Source: Bradyrhizobium elkanii WSM2783
Lineage (GTDB): Bacteria > Pseudomonadota > Alphaproteobacteria > Rhizobiales > Xanthobacteraceae
Assembly (NCBI RefSeq): GCF_000472865.1
Contig: NZ_AXAP01000013.1
Coordinates: 66,617-130,616 of the forward strand
Length of the DNA stretch: 64,000 bases
Reading direction: 5' to 3'
Shown: positions 27,170 to 34,128 of the stretch, in pieces
Layout of the letters: each line of letters begins with the position of its first letter
How positions within the stretch are numbered: position 1 is the stretch's first letter
Made by a program: the position numbers and the translations under genes
The notes under the pieces: generated by a model
What the model was told of the DNA's origin: nothing
What the model saw: only the letters and a program-made list of their open reading frames with translations
The model's database searches: none

Positions 27170-27865
27170 CTACACCTCGAAGCCGGGCGACGTCCGCGCC
27201 ATGCCGTCGAACGCATCGAGCAGGCGCTCGCGCCAGGCGTAGACCGGATCACTCTCGACCAGCAGCTTGAACGGGCTCACGACGCGTGCCCACTGGAAGC
27301 CGCCGAACACGATGTAATCGGCGTAGTTCGGCCTGTCGCCGCCGAGATAGGCCTGGGTCCGCAGCGTCAGCCGCAGCGGATCGAGACTCCTACGGAAGCC
27401 TTCCACTGCCTGGTCGCGGGTCGCAGCGGCCTCTTCCAGCGACTTGCCGAGCCGCGCCTCGCGCGTCCTGCGGAAATAGGCAACGTCGTCAGGCGCGAGA
27501 TGCGCGGGGATATCGGCGACGATCAGCGGGAAGATGCCGCCGACCACAGTGACATCGCCCCACCAGTTCAGCATCCGCCCCATGGCGCGGCCGCCCTCGC
27601 CGCCGAACAGCGAGGGACGGTCGGCATAGGTGTCCTCGAGATAATTGGCGATCGCCCAGGAATCGGTCACCGTGGTGTCACCGTCGAGCAGCACCGGCAC
27701 CTTGTCGGACTTGTGCGGCGCGATCGCTTCTTTCTGCGTGAAGCACCAGGGGATCGACTCGGCGCCAAGCCCCTTGTGCGCCAGCGCCATCCGTATGCGC
27801 CAGCAATACGGGCTGAACGGACGGGACGTGTCCGTGCCGACCAGTTCGAACAGTTTCATGGCCAT
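27170..27865 (-). CDS. Glutathione S-transferase, beta-etherase-like
   Basis: This 231-aa protein starts MAMKLFELVGTDTSRPFSPY, then CWRIRMALAHKGLGAESIPW. This FSPYCWRIRMAL helix is typical of the LigE/LigF-like (beta-etherase) GST subgroup. The glutathione motif DKVPVLLDGDTTVTDSWAI is present. The helical domain contains YLGGDRPNYADYIVFGGFQW. It may act on aromatic ethers, but such proteins are widespread in bacteria lacking lignin metabolism. GCGGGAT precedes ATG 27865. It converges with the HAD gene without any gap. Confidence 0.9.
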   Translation of the reverse strand: MAMKLFELVGTDTSRPFSPYCWRIRMALAHKGLGAESIPWCFTQKEAIAPHKSDKVPVLLDGDTTVTDSWAIANYLEDTYADRPSLFGGEGGRAMGRMLNWWGDVTVVGGIFPLIVADIPAHLAPDDVAYFRRTREARLGKSLEEAAATRDQAVEGFRRSLDPLRLTLRTQAYLGGDRPNYADYIVFGGFQWARVVSPFKLLVESDPVYAWRERLLDAFDGMARTSPGFEV

Positions 27866-27900
27866 GGATCAATCCCGCTGATGTCGGCCGTCAGACTAGC

Positions 27901-28021
27901 CGTCATTGCGAGGAGCGCAAGCGACGAAGCAATCCACGCTTCCGCACGCGGCGACATGGATTGCTTCGCGGAGCCTGTCGTCGGGCGGCGCTACGCGCCG
28001 ACCCGGTGGCTCGCAATGACG
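27901..28021. repeat. Type D palindromic repeat (CGTCATTGCGAG...CGAAGCAATCC)
   Basis: CGTCATTGCGAGGAGCGCAA and CGAAGCAATCCACG are answered by CATGGATTGCTTCGCGGAGC and GGCTCGCAATGACGG. It fills the gap between two GST-fold genes on the same strand. A simpler copy is at 37061-37138. Confidence 0.88.
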
Positions 28022-28033
28022 GCAACAACCGCG

Positions 28034-28741
28034 CTACCGCACCACCGCCGCGGTCTGGCCGAACAGGATCTTGCGCTCCTCCTCGGTGCGGATCGCGGGC
28101 TGGCCGAAATTCGGATTGACCTCTTTCGCCTTGGCATAGGCGCGCACCGTGGCGGGCCGCTCCCGGATCGTTTCCAGCCAGCGCTTCAGATGCGGGAAAT
28201 CGTCGATGTTCTGGCCCTGGTTCTGGTAGCCGACGACCCAGGGATAGCTCGCCATATCCGCGATCGAATAGTCGCCGGCGACGAATTCGCGGTCGGCGAG
28301 GCGCTTGTTGAGCACGCCATAGAGCCGGTTGGTCTCGTTCACATAGCGGTCGATGGCATATTGCAGCTTCTCTTGCGCATAGTTGCGGAAGTGATGGTTC
28401 TGCCCCGCCATCGGCCCGAGGCCGGCCATCTGCCAGAACGTCCACTGGATCGCATCATAGCGGCCATAGAGATCGGCGGGCAGGAACTTGCCGGTCTTCT
28501 CGGCGAGATAGAGCAGGATCGCGCCGGACTCGAACAGCGAGATCGGCTTGCTGCCGCCCTTCGGCGCATGGTCGACGATCGCAGGAATCCGGTTGTTGGG
28601 CGCGATCTCCAGGAATTCCGACGCGAACTGCTCGCCCTTGCCGATGTTGACCGGGATGATCTTGTAGTCGAGCCCAGTCTCCTCGAGGAACATCGTGATC
28701 TTGTGGCCGTTCGGCGTGGTCCAGTAATGGAGGTCGATCAT
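28034..28741 (-). CDS. yfcG: YfcG-type glutathione S-transferase / disulfide-bond oxidoreductase
   Basis: This 235-aa protein is of the nu-class, YfcG-like GST group. It opens MIDLHYWTTPNGHKITMFLE, where TTPNGHK supplies the glutathione-contacting Thr and Asn. EIAPNNRIPAIVDHAP and SLFESGAILLYLAEKTG form the glutathione site, and REFVAGDYSIADMASYPWV lies in the helical domain. Members reduce disulfides using glutathione rather than conjugating it. ATG 28741 was chosen with AGGA upstream; an ATG at 28747 is also possible. It is separated from the next GST by a type D repeat. Confidence 0.92.
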   Translation of the reverse strand: MIDLHYWTTPNGHKITMFLEETGLDYKIIPVNIGKGEQFASEFLEIAPNNRIPAIVDHAPKGGSKPISLFESGAILLYLAEKTGKFLPADLYGRYDAIQWTFWQMAGLGPMAGQNHHFRNYAQEKLQYAIDRYVNETNRLYGVLNKRLADREFVAGDYSIADMASYPWVVGYQNQGQNIDDFPHLKRWLETIRERPATVRAYAKAKEVNPNFGQPAIRTEEERKILFGQTAAVVR

Positions 28742-28949
28742 GGGCATGATCCTGCGGCTGGGAGGGAACGCGCATCGGAGAAAGATGCGAATGCATGAAT
28801 CTCGCAGAACCGGTGCCAAGTCAATCCGCTTCTTGACGCCATGCGCGCGAATTTGATCGGCGGGTGCACCGCCGCGCGATTGAGGCGGGCTCGCCTCGGT
28901 CCTACGCTTGAGCGCTCTTTGCAGTCAGAATGTCGTCTGGGAGGATTCA

Positions 28950-30065
28950 ATGACGAGAGATTTGCCACGACGTGATTTTCTGAAAGGTTCAGCCGCGCTC
29001 GCCGGCATCGCGGCTGCCGGCGGATTTTCCTGCGTCGAGATCGCGAGTGCAGCGCCGATCGAGGTGCCGACCGTCGACAGACTGTCGATCCGCGTGCTGG
29101 TCGACAGCAGCTACGACATGTTCTTCCGCCCGAAACAGGCAAACGGCGTATCGATCGCGCCGCCGGCACGAAGCGCAGACTTCCGCAAGTCGCTGCACAA
29201 TGAATGGGGCCTGTCGCTGTGGCTGGAATCTCAGGCCGCAGACACCCAGCGCACGCTGATGCTGGACTACGGCTACACGCCCGACGTGCTCATCAACAAT
29301 ATGGAGCTGGTGGGCGTCGAGCCGGCGAAGCTCGACGCCCTGATCGTCAGCCACGGGCACTACGATCATTTCGGCGGCCTGATCGGCTTTCTGGATAAAT
29401 ATCGCGGCAAGCTTCCGGCGGACGTGAAGCTCTACGCCGGCGGCGAGGACAATTTCTGCCATCGCGTCAACGCGACGCCGACCAAGGGTCAGTTCGCCGA
29501 TTTCGGCACGCTCGACCGCCGCGAGCTTGCCGCGCATAACGTCACGACCGTTCTCTGCGAAACGCCGACCGTGATCGCCGGCCATGCGTTCACGACGGGC
29601 AAGATCACGCGACGCAGCATCGAGCGTATCCTGCCGCAGACCTGGGTCGAGTTCGGCATGAAGGATGGGCTCGGCTGCAATGCCGGCCACTATTTGCCGG
29701 CCGAGATGGACGGCAAGATCGTCCCGGACGAGCACATCCACGAGCATGCGACCTGCTTCAACGTGAAAGACAAGGGGCTGGTGGTGATCAGCTCCTGCGG
29801 CCATGTCGGCATCGTCAATTCGGTGAAGCAGGCGCAGGAGGTCTCAGGGATCCAGAAGGTGCACGCCGTCGTCGGCGGCTTCCATCTCGGACCGGCGCCG
29901 AAGGACTACCTCACCGAAATCGTGGCCGAAATGAAGAAACTCGAGCCCGATGTCGTGGTGCCCATGCATTGCAGCGGGCTGAACTTCGTCCAGGAGGCAA
30001 GCGCGCAGATGGGCGACAAGGTGCTCGTCACCACGACGGGCAGCCGCCTCTCCTTCGGGGCATGA
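28950..30065 (+). CDS. Tat-exported metallo-beta-lactamase-fold hydrolase
   Basis: This 371-aa protein starts with a Tat leader (RDLPRRDFLKGSAALAG, twin Arg at residues 7-8) followed by a hydrophobic stretch and SAAP. The mature part is a metallo-beta-lactamase fold with SHGHYDHFGG (His135, His137, Asp139, His140) and later metal ligands in SSCGHVGIVN and VVGGFHLGP, ending near PMHCSG. It is most like the group annotated as dihydropterin-ribofuranosyl-aminobenzene-phosphate synthase-like. The true substrate is unknown. GGAGGATTC precedes ATG 28950. Its stop overlaps the start of the SCO gene (ATGA), implying coupled expression. Confidence 0.9.
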   Translation: MTRDLPRRDFLKGSAALAGIAAAGGFSCVEIASAAPIEVPTVDRLSIRVLVDSSYDMFFRPKQANGVSIAPPARSADFRKSLHNEWGLSLWLESQAADTQRTLMLDYGYTPDVLINNMELVGVEPAKLDALIVSHGHYDHFGGLIGFLDKYRGKLPADVKLYAGGEDNFCHRVNATPTKGQFADFGTLDRRELAAHNVTTVLCETPTVIAGHAFTTGKITRRSIERILPQTWVEFGMKDGLGCNAGHYLPAEMDGKIVPDEHIHEHATCFNVKDKGLVVISSCGHVGIVNSVKQAQEVSGIQKVHAVVGGFHLGPAPKDYLTEIVAEMKKLEPDVVVPMHCSGLNFVQEASAQMGDKVLVTTTGSRLSFGA

Positions 30066-30667
30066 TCCTGCGCGCCATCAGCAGCGTCGGCATCGGCCTG
30101 TGGCTGATGCTGGCGCCTGCCTGCGCGGGCGATGCGCCGGCGCGATCGGCGGCTGAGATCATGGACATCCTGATGTGGAACCGGGAGCCGGTCGGCGGTC
30201 CGTTCGAGCTTGTCGACCACACCGGCCATATCCGCACCGAGCGCGATTTCCGCGGGAAGCTGATGCTGGTCTATTTCGGCTTTACTTATTGCCCCGATGT
30301 CTGCCCCACCGATCTGCAGGCGATCGGGCTTGCTATGGACCGGCTCGGCAATGATGCCGACAAGGTGCAACCCCTGTTCATCACCGTCGATCCCGAACGC
30401 GACACGCCGCAGCATCTGGCGGAATACGTGCCGCTGTTTCATCCGCGCCTGATCGGATTGACCGGAAGCCTTGATGCGATCCGCAAGGCAGCGGACGCCT
30501 ACAAGGTCTACAGCGCCAAGGTGCCGCTTGGGAAAGACAACTACACTGTCGACCACACCGCGTTCATCTATCTGATGGATCGCGATGGCGGCTATCTCGG
30601 CTTCTTCCCGCCGGGCACCTCGGCCGACCGCATGATCGAGATCATCCGCCCGCACCTCGCCAGGTAG
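30062..30667 (+). CDS. SCO1/SenC-family copper chaperone-like protein
   Basis: This 201-aa protein has an N-terminal hydrophobic export signal (ISSVGIGLWLMLAPACAG) and a thioredoxin-fold SCO domain. The copper motif CxxxC is intact (FTYCPDVCPTD, Cys77 and Cys81), with the partner histidine in VDHTAFIYLMD (His165). SCO proteins deliver copper to the CuA site of cytochrome c oxidase or act in periplasmic thiol chemistry. Here the gene is not beside oxidase genes but overlaps a Tat-MBL gene by four bases. The start is therefore ATG 30062. A weak lipobox (APAC) could anchor it instead of free export. Confidence 0.92.
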   Translation: MILRAISSVGIGLWLMLAPACAGDAPARSAAEIMDILMWNREPVGGPFELVDHTGHIRTERDFRGKLMLVYFGFTYCPDVCPTDLQAIGLAMDRLGNDADKVQPLFITVDPERDTPQHLAEYVPLFHPRLIGLTGSLDAIRKAADAYKVYSAKVPLGKDNYTVDHTAFIYLMDRDGGYLGFFPPGTSADRMIEIIRPHLAR

Positions 30668-30706
30668 AGCGTTTGCCACTGCGCTGTTGTGCGGCACCAA
30701 GCCAGC

Positions 30707-30940
30707 TCAGCCAGCGCGGCCGTGCTCGCGCAGGAATCGTTCGCCAGTTTCGGTGACCACCACCCGCAAACCCTCGACTGTCGGGCGGCGCATGACATAG
30801 CCGCGGTCGACGGCGTCTTCCCAGATCGTCAGCCGTGGGCACGAGGTGCGCCAGGTCTCGATCACCTCGGCATAAGGCCGCGGCTCGCGCGCGATCCATT
30901 CGACGAGATCGAGCACCAACGCATCCGTCGCCTCCGCCAT
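30707..30940 (-). CDS. Small protein, possible winged-helix fold, 77 aa
   Basis: This 77-aa protein reads MAEATDALVLDLVEWIAREP, then YAEVIETWRTSCPRLTIWED and GYVMRRPTVEGLRVVVTETG. The alternating helix and beta-wing layout suggests a small winged-helix domain, a guess from pattern only. ATG 30940 has GGAGGAAG at ideal spacing, which decides the start. It lies 13 bp after the TSUP transporter gene on the same strand, so it is probably co-transcribed with it. No signal peptide or membrane helix. Confidence 0.75.
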   Translation of the reverse strand: MAEATDALVLDLVEWIAREPRPYAEVIETWRTSCPRLTIWEDAVDRGYVMRRPTVEGLRVVVTETGERFLREHGRAG

Positions 30941-30953
30941 CGGACTTCCTCCG

Positions 30954-31727
30954 TCAATGCGCCATCGCGCTGTTACGCGCGACGAGCAGCCAGCCGCCAT
31001 AGAGGATGTAGTAGCTTGCGACCGTCGTGATCAGCCGGTTCGCCCAGGTGCGAAATTGCGCGTCGCTCATCGCTTCAAGGATTCGCCGCGCCAGCGTGGT
31101 GCCGAGCATCGAGGCCGCGACAGCCACGCCCGCGAGCACCGGATCGAGCGTCGCGGCCTGGTCGATGATGCCGCCGAAATAGATCAGCTTAGTGAAATGG
31201 CTCGCCACCTGGCAGGTCGCCTTGGTCGCGACCACCTCGCGGCGGCCGAAATTGCCGCCGAGAAAGAAGGTGTCCATCAGTGGGCCGGAGACGCCGGTCA
31301 TCAGCATCAGCCCCATGCAGACCGAGCCGTAGAAGCTGCCTTGCCAGATGCTGTCGGGGTTCGGCTTGATTCCCTTCGGCATCAGCCGTGCCATGAACGG
31401 CGTGACGCCAAGCAGGAGCAGCGCGATCGGCTTGTCCGGCACGTAGCGCGCCGCCGACCAGATCGCCAGCGCCACGCCGCAGCCGATCAGGTAGACCGCG
31501 ACCGGCCGCCAGCGGATATGCGCCCGCCACAGCAAGGCGCGCCAGCCGTTACTGGCCATCTGCGTGATCGCATGCAGCACCATCGCCGAGGGCAGCGGCA
31601 GGATGGTGAGCAGCACGCCAATCAGGATCAGCCCGCCGGCCATGCCGAACAGCCCCGACAAGAATGCCGTCGCGACCATCAGCACGCCAAGGGCTGCAAT
31701 CACAAGCGGGCTCACGAAAATCTCCAC
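30954..31727 (-). CDS. TSUP-family permease (TauE/SafE-like)
   Basis: This 257-aa inner-membrane protein has about eight hydrophobic segments. TSUP features include the glycine-rich first helix (FLSGLFGMAGGLILIGVLLT), LHAITQMASNGWRALL, a second-half repeat VSGPLMDTFFLGG, and TKATCQVASHFTKLIYFGG. The family moves sulfonates, sulfite or other small organic anions. The start codon is GTG 31727 (VEIFVSPLVIA) with no strong ribosome site. A small protein follows after 13 bp. A type A repeat begins within 40 bp upstream, so the promoter must lie within or beyond that repeat. Confidence 0.9.
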   Translation of the reverse strand: MEIFVSPLVIAALGVLMVATAFLSGLFGMAGGLILIGVLLTILPLPSAMVLHAITQMASNGWRALLWRAHIRWRPVAVYLIGCGVALAIWSAARYVPDKPIALLLLGVTPFMARLMPKGIKPNPDSIWQGSFYGSVCMGLMLMTGVSGPLMDTFFLGGNFGRREVVATKATCQVASHFTKLIYFGGIIDQAATLDPVLAGVAVAASMLGTTLARRILEAMSDAQFRTWANRLITTVASYYILYGGWLLVARNSAMAH

Positions 31728-31764
31728 TGAGGCGAACTCGGATCGATACGCGGCAAACTGCTTC

Positions 31765-31913
31765 CTCTCCCTCTCCCCGTTCTTACGGGGAGAGGGTTGG
31801 GGTGAGGGGCTCTCTCCGCGAAGACGGTAAGAGACGGATGCGCGGAGACCCCCTCACCCGGAATCCGCGCGTTCCGCGCGAATTCCGACCTCTCCCCGCA
31901 AGCGGGGCGAGGT
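31765..31913. repeat. Type A palindromic intergenic repeat
   Basis: TCTCCCTCTCCCCGTTCTTACG and GGGGAGAGGGTTGGGGTGAG begin the element; GGAGACCCCCTCACCCGGAA and CCTCTCCCCGCAAGCGGGGC close it. It lies between the divergent TSUP and LysR genes. Confidence 0.9.
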
Positions 31914-32030
31914 AAGAAGGGCCGCACCGACTCAACCTCAGATCTTATCTTCATTGTTGTGCCCCGCTTGGACACGGCGCGCAAACTGAGTTATCTCCTC
32001 CTGGCATCAGTTTTCCTGAGGGTAAAAGGC

Positions 32031-32960
32031 TTGCGGCGGCTGCTATTTCTCAACGGCATCAAGGCATTCGAGGCGGCGGCGCGCACCGGCAGCTTTGCCG
32101 CCGCGGGCGCCGAGCTCAACGTCACGGCGGCCGCGATCAGCCGGATGGTGCATCTGTTGGAAGAGCGGCTCGGGGTGGCGCTGTTCGAGCGCAAGGCCAA
32201 TCGCCTCGTCACCACGACGGCCGGCCGCTTCTACCAGAGCGGATTGACGCCGATCTTCGATGCGCTGGCGAGCCTGACGGCACAGGTGACCTCGCCCGCG
32301 AGCGTCCGTGTCCTGACTATCGGCGTCGGGCCGACGTTTGCGATGAAATGGCTGATCCCGCGGCTTGCCGATTTCCAGAAGGAAGAGCCCGAGATCGAGG
32401 TCCGCATCACCACCGGGGGCGCCGCGGCGCCGGAGCCGTTCAGCGACGACTGGAGCTGCGGCATCAAGCTCGGGGACGGCGACTGGCCTGGGCTGGTGGC
32501 CGAGCCGCTGTTCGCCGCCGATCTCCTCCCGGTGTGCGCGCCGCGGCTGGCGAGCCAGCTCAAGCGCGCGAGCGACCTGAAGGGGAGAAGCCTGCTCCGC
32601 GTCGCGCACTCGCCCGACGATTGGCCGAAATGGCTGAAGGCCGCGAGCATTGCCAGGGTCACGGCGCGCGGGCCTGAGTTCGAATTTTACGGTCAGGCGC
32701 TGCAGGCGGCCGTCGATGGCCTTGGCGTCGCGATGGGAATCCGTCCCTATATCGACGACGACCTCGCCGCGGGGCGGCTGGTCGCGCCGTTCGAGCTGAG
32801 CGTGCCGAAGGGCATGCGCTGGTATCTCGTCTATCACGGCTTCCGCACCGGTCAGCGCGACTTTGCCGCCTTCCGCCGCTGGATCATCCGCGCCGCGGCC
32901 GAGCCCGCCACGCGGGCCAAGGGGCAGCGATCCCTCGTGAGGGACGAGACGAGCAGGTAA
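32031..32960 (+). CDS. LysR-family transcriptional regulator (GcvA-like)
   Basis: This 309-aa regulator starts LRRLLFLNGIKAFEAAARTG. The N-terminal winged helix contains SFAAAGAELNVTAAAISRMV and HLLEERLGVALFERKANRLV. The periplasmic-binding-like effector domain follows (TIGVGPTFAMKWLIPRLADF; LPVCAPRLASQL; AAVDGLGVAMGIRPYIDDDL). This layout matches the GcvA/AmpR-like branch. I chose TTG 32031 because GAGGG lies eight bases upstream and no ATG gives the standard N-terminus; an ATG at 31959 would add 24 residues. The divergent TSUP transporter on the other side of the type A repeat is its most likely target, by the usual LysR rule. Confidence 0.88.
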   Translation: MRRLLFLNGIKAFEAAARTGSFAAAGAELNVTAAAISRMVHLLEERLGVALFERKANRLVTTTAGRFYQSGLTPIFDALASLTAQVTSPASVRVLTIGVGPTFAMKWLIPRLADFQKEEPEIEVRITTGGAAAPEPFSDDWSCGIKLGDGDWPGLVAEPLFAADLLPVCAPRLASQLKRASDLKGRSLLRVAHSPDDWPKWLKAASIARVTARGPEFEFYGQALQAAVDGLGVAMGIRPYIDDDLAAGRLVAPFELSVPKGMRWYLVYHGFRTGQRDFAAFRRWIIRAAAEPATRAKGQRSLVRDETSR

Positions 32961-33357
32961 TGATCACATTGTCGCAGCCCTGACGGCTGGACAGCGCGAC
33001 CAAGACTGGCAATAATAAACAATTATTGGTTGCATTTATATTTGACGACCCCCTGGTCGCGTTGATGGAAAACGCCATGTCCAAGGTCAGAGTTCTGTTG
33101 GCCGCTCTCACACCGAAGATGATTGCGAACGAGTTGTTGCATGGCATTCACCAACCGCGCCGAGCTTTTCCCGAGTCTGCACATCAACGGAGCGATACAT
33201 TTGCGCGCCTTACCGGAGGGAGTGAGCTCGTCACGCCACTTCCGCACCGGTCCGCGCGCCTGTAACGAAAGATTCTTACGCAGTGTGATCCAGTTCACAA
33301 AGTTCGCTGCCCAGGGCGTGCTTTGGTCCCCCGCGGGAAAAACCTGGGATCGCAGGC
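32961..33357. other. Gene-poor AT-richer gap with one hairpin
   Basis: This roughly 400-bp stretch has no convincing gene. CAATAAT (33010-33016) and ATTATTG (33022-33028) form an AT-rich hairpin that could end the LysR transcript, followed by TTGCATTTATATTTG. Short frames here have no good ribosome site. Confidence 0.4.
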
Positions 33358-33597
33358 ATGATTTACGGAGCCTTTGAGATCAACTCATTCGAGGCAGGGA
33401 AGGGGCTATGGCACGCCAGGATTCAACGAGCCGATCGCGAGCCGGTCGTCATCGATGGCATCTCGTTTCCGACACTCGAGCTCGGCTTTGCGTGGTCCGA
33501 TCGGGATGCGGCGATCGCCCACGCGAAAGCGCAGATCGACCGCTACGGCCGGCGCTATGGGGTGATCTCAACCGAACCGTCGCCGACTTCGCGATAA
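33358..33597 (+). CDS. Small protein of unknown function, 79 aa
   Basis: This 79-aa protein reads MIYGAFEINSFEAGKGLWHA, then IDGISFPTLELGFAWSDRDA and AIAHAKAQIDRYGRRYGVIS. The layout, beta hairpin then a helix that ends in DR, resembles small DUF-type proteins common in Bradyrhizobium, but I cannot name it. A GGGATCGCAGGC stretch precedes ATG 33358. No export signal or membrane helix. It ends 11 bp before the possible start of a zinc-ribbon ORF, so the two may form a unit. Confidence 0.7.
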   Translation: MIYGAFEINSFEAGKGLWHARIQRADREPVVIDGISFPTLELGFAWSDRDAAIAHAKAQIDRYGRRYGVISTEPSPTSR

Positions 33598-33608
33598 TCG
33601 GCACCGCC

Positions 33609-33809
33609 GTGGTCGCGCCGCGCTGCGAAGCCGAGCCGGCGCCGTCACCTCCGCCCGCACGGCCGTTCCTGAACAATTGCCCGGAATGCAAGGCCGAGCT
33701 CGCCCTGCTCCGCGTCATTCCCGGTAGGGCCGAATACTGGGCAATGCGCTGCACCGGCTGCGGCGGGATTCATCTCAACATCGTCGAGAAGACCTCGCCC
33801 GCCTGCTGA
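33609..33809 (+). CDS. Small zinc-ribbon protein
   Basis: This frame carries two CxxC knuckles, NNCPECKAELAL and AMRCTGCGGIHLNIVEKT, separated by about 20 residues, typical of a treble-clef or zinc-ribbon metal site. The start is uncertain. GTG 33609 (VVAPRCEAEPAPS) is my choice because an ATG at 33408 would overlap most of the preceding gene. The frame is clearly coding from about 33660. It is one residue class with many short DUF zinc proteins in Rhizobiales. Function unknown. Confidence 0.6.
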   Translation: MVAPRCEAEPAPSPPPARPFLNNCPECKAELALLRVIPGRAEYWAMRCTGCGGIHLNIVEKTSPAC

Positions 33810-33835
33810 CGGCTCGCTTCACCTCGCCCCGCGAC

Positions 33836-33972
33836 ACCTCCCCTTGAAAAGGGGAGGTCGGCTTGCGCTTCAGCGCAAGCCGGGTAGGGATCATCTCTCT
33901 CCACACGAACAGTGTGACTCGCGGCTGACCCCCATCCCAGCCTTCCCCCTTTTCAGGGGGAAGGAGCCGCAG
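33836..33972. repeat. Type A-prime palindromic repeat (inverted relative to 20402-20541)
   Basis: CCTCCCCTTGAAAAGGGGAGG at the left and CTTCCCCCTTTTCAGGGGGAAG at the right mirror the element at 20402. GGCTTGCGCTTCAGCGCAAGCC is the internal hairpin. Confidence 0.88.
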
Positions 33973-34128
33973 CGCCTGGTAGCGCCGCAATTGCGATGCT
34001 CGGCTTGCGGAGAGGCGAATAGATGGCGCGCCTCCGCCTGTTCCGCGGCTGCTGACACCTGCTGACAGAGCGACCGCGCACCCGCATTCGCCCTTTCATG
34101 GCGGCGGTTTCAGTCCCATATTCGCCCC

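Noticed and set aside
33026..33265. 79-residue frame downstream of the LysR gene
   Set aside because: No ribosome site, odd composition, lies on the AT-rich hairpin region; not convincing.
33408..33608. Long N-terminal start for the zinc-ribbon protein (ATG 33408)
   Set aside because: It would overlap most of the preceding 79-aa gene in another frame and has arginine-rich shadow composition; a later start is more sensible.
34030..34128. LexA (GAAC-N7-GTTC) box before uvrB
   Set aside because: I looked for the alphaproteobacterial SOS box near the start and found only a single GTTC without its partner.
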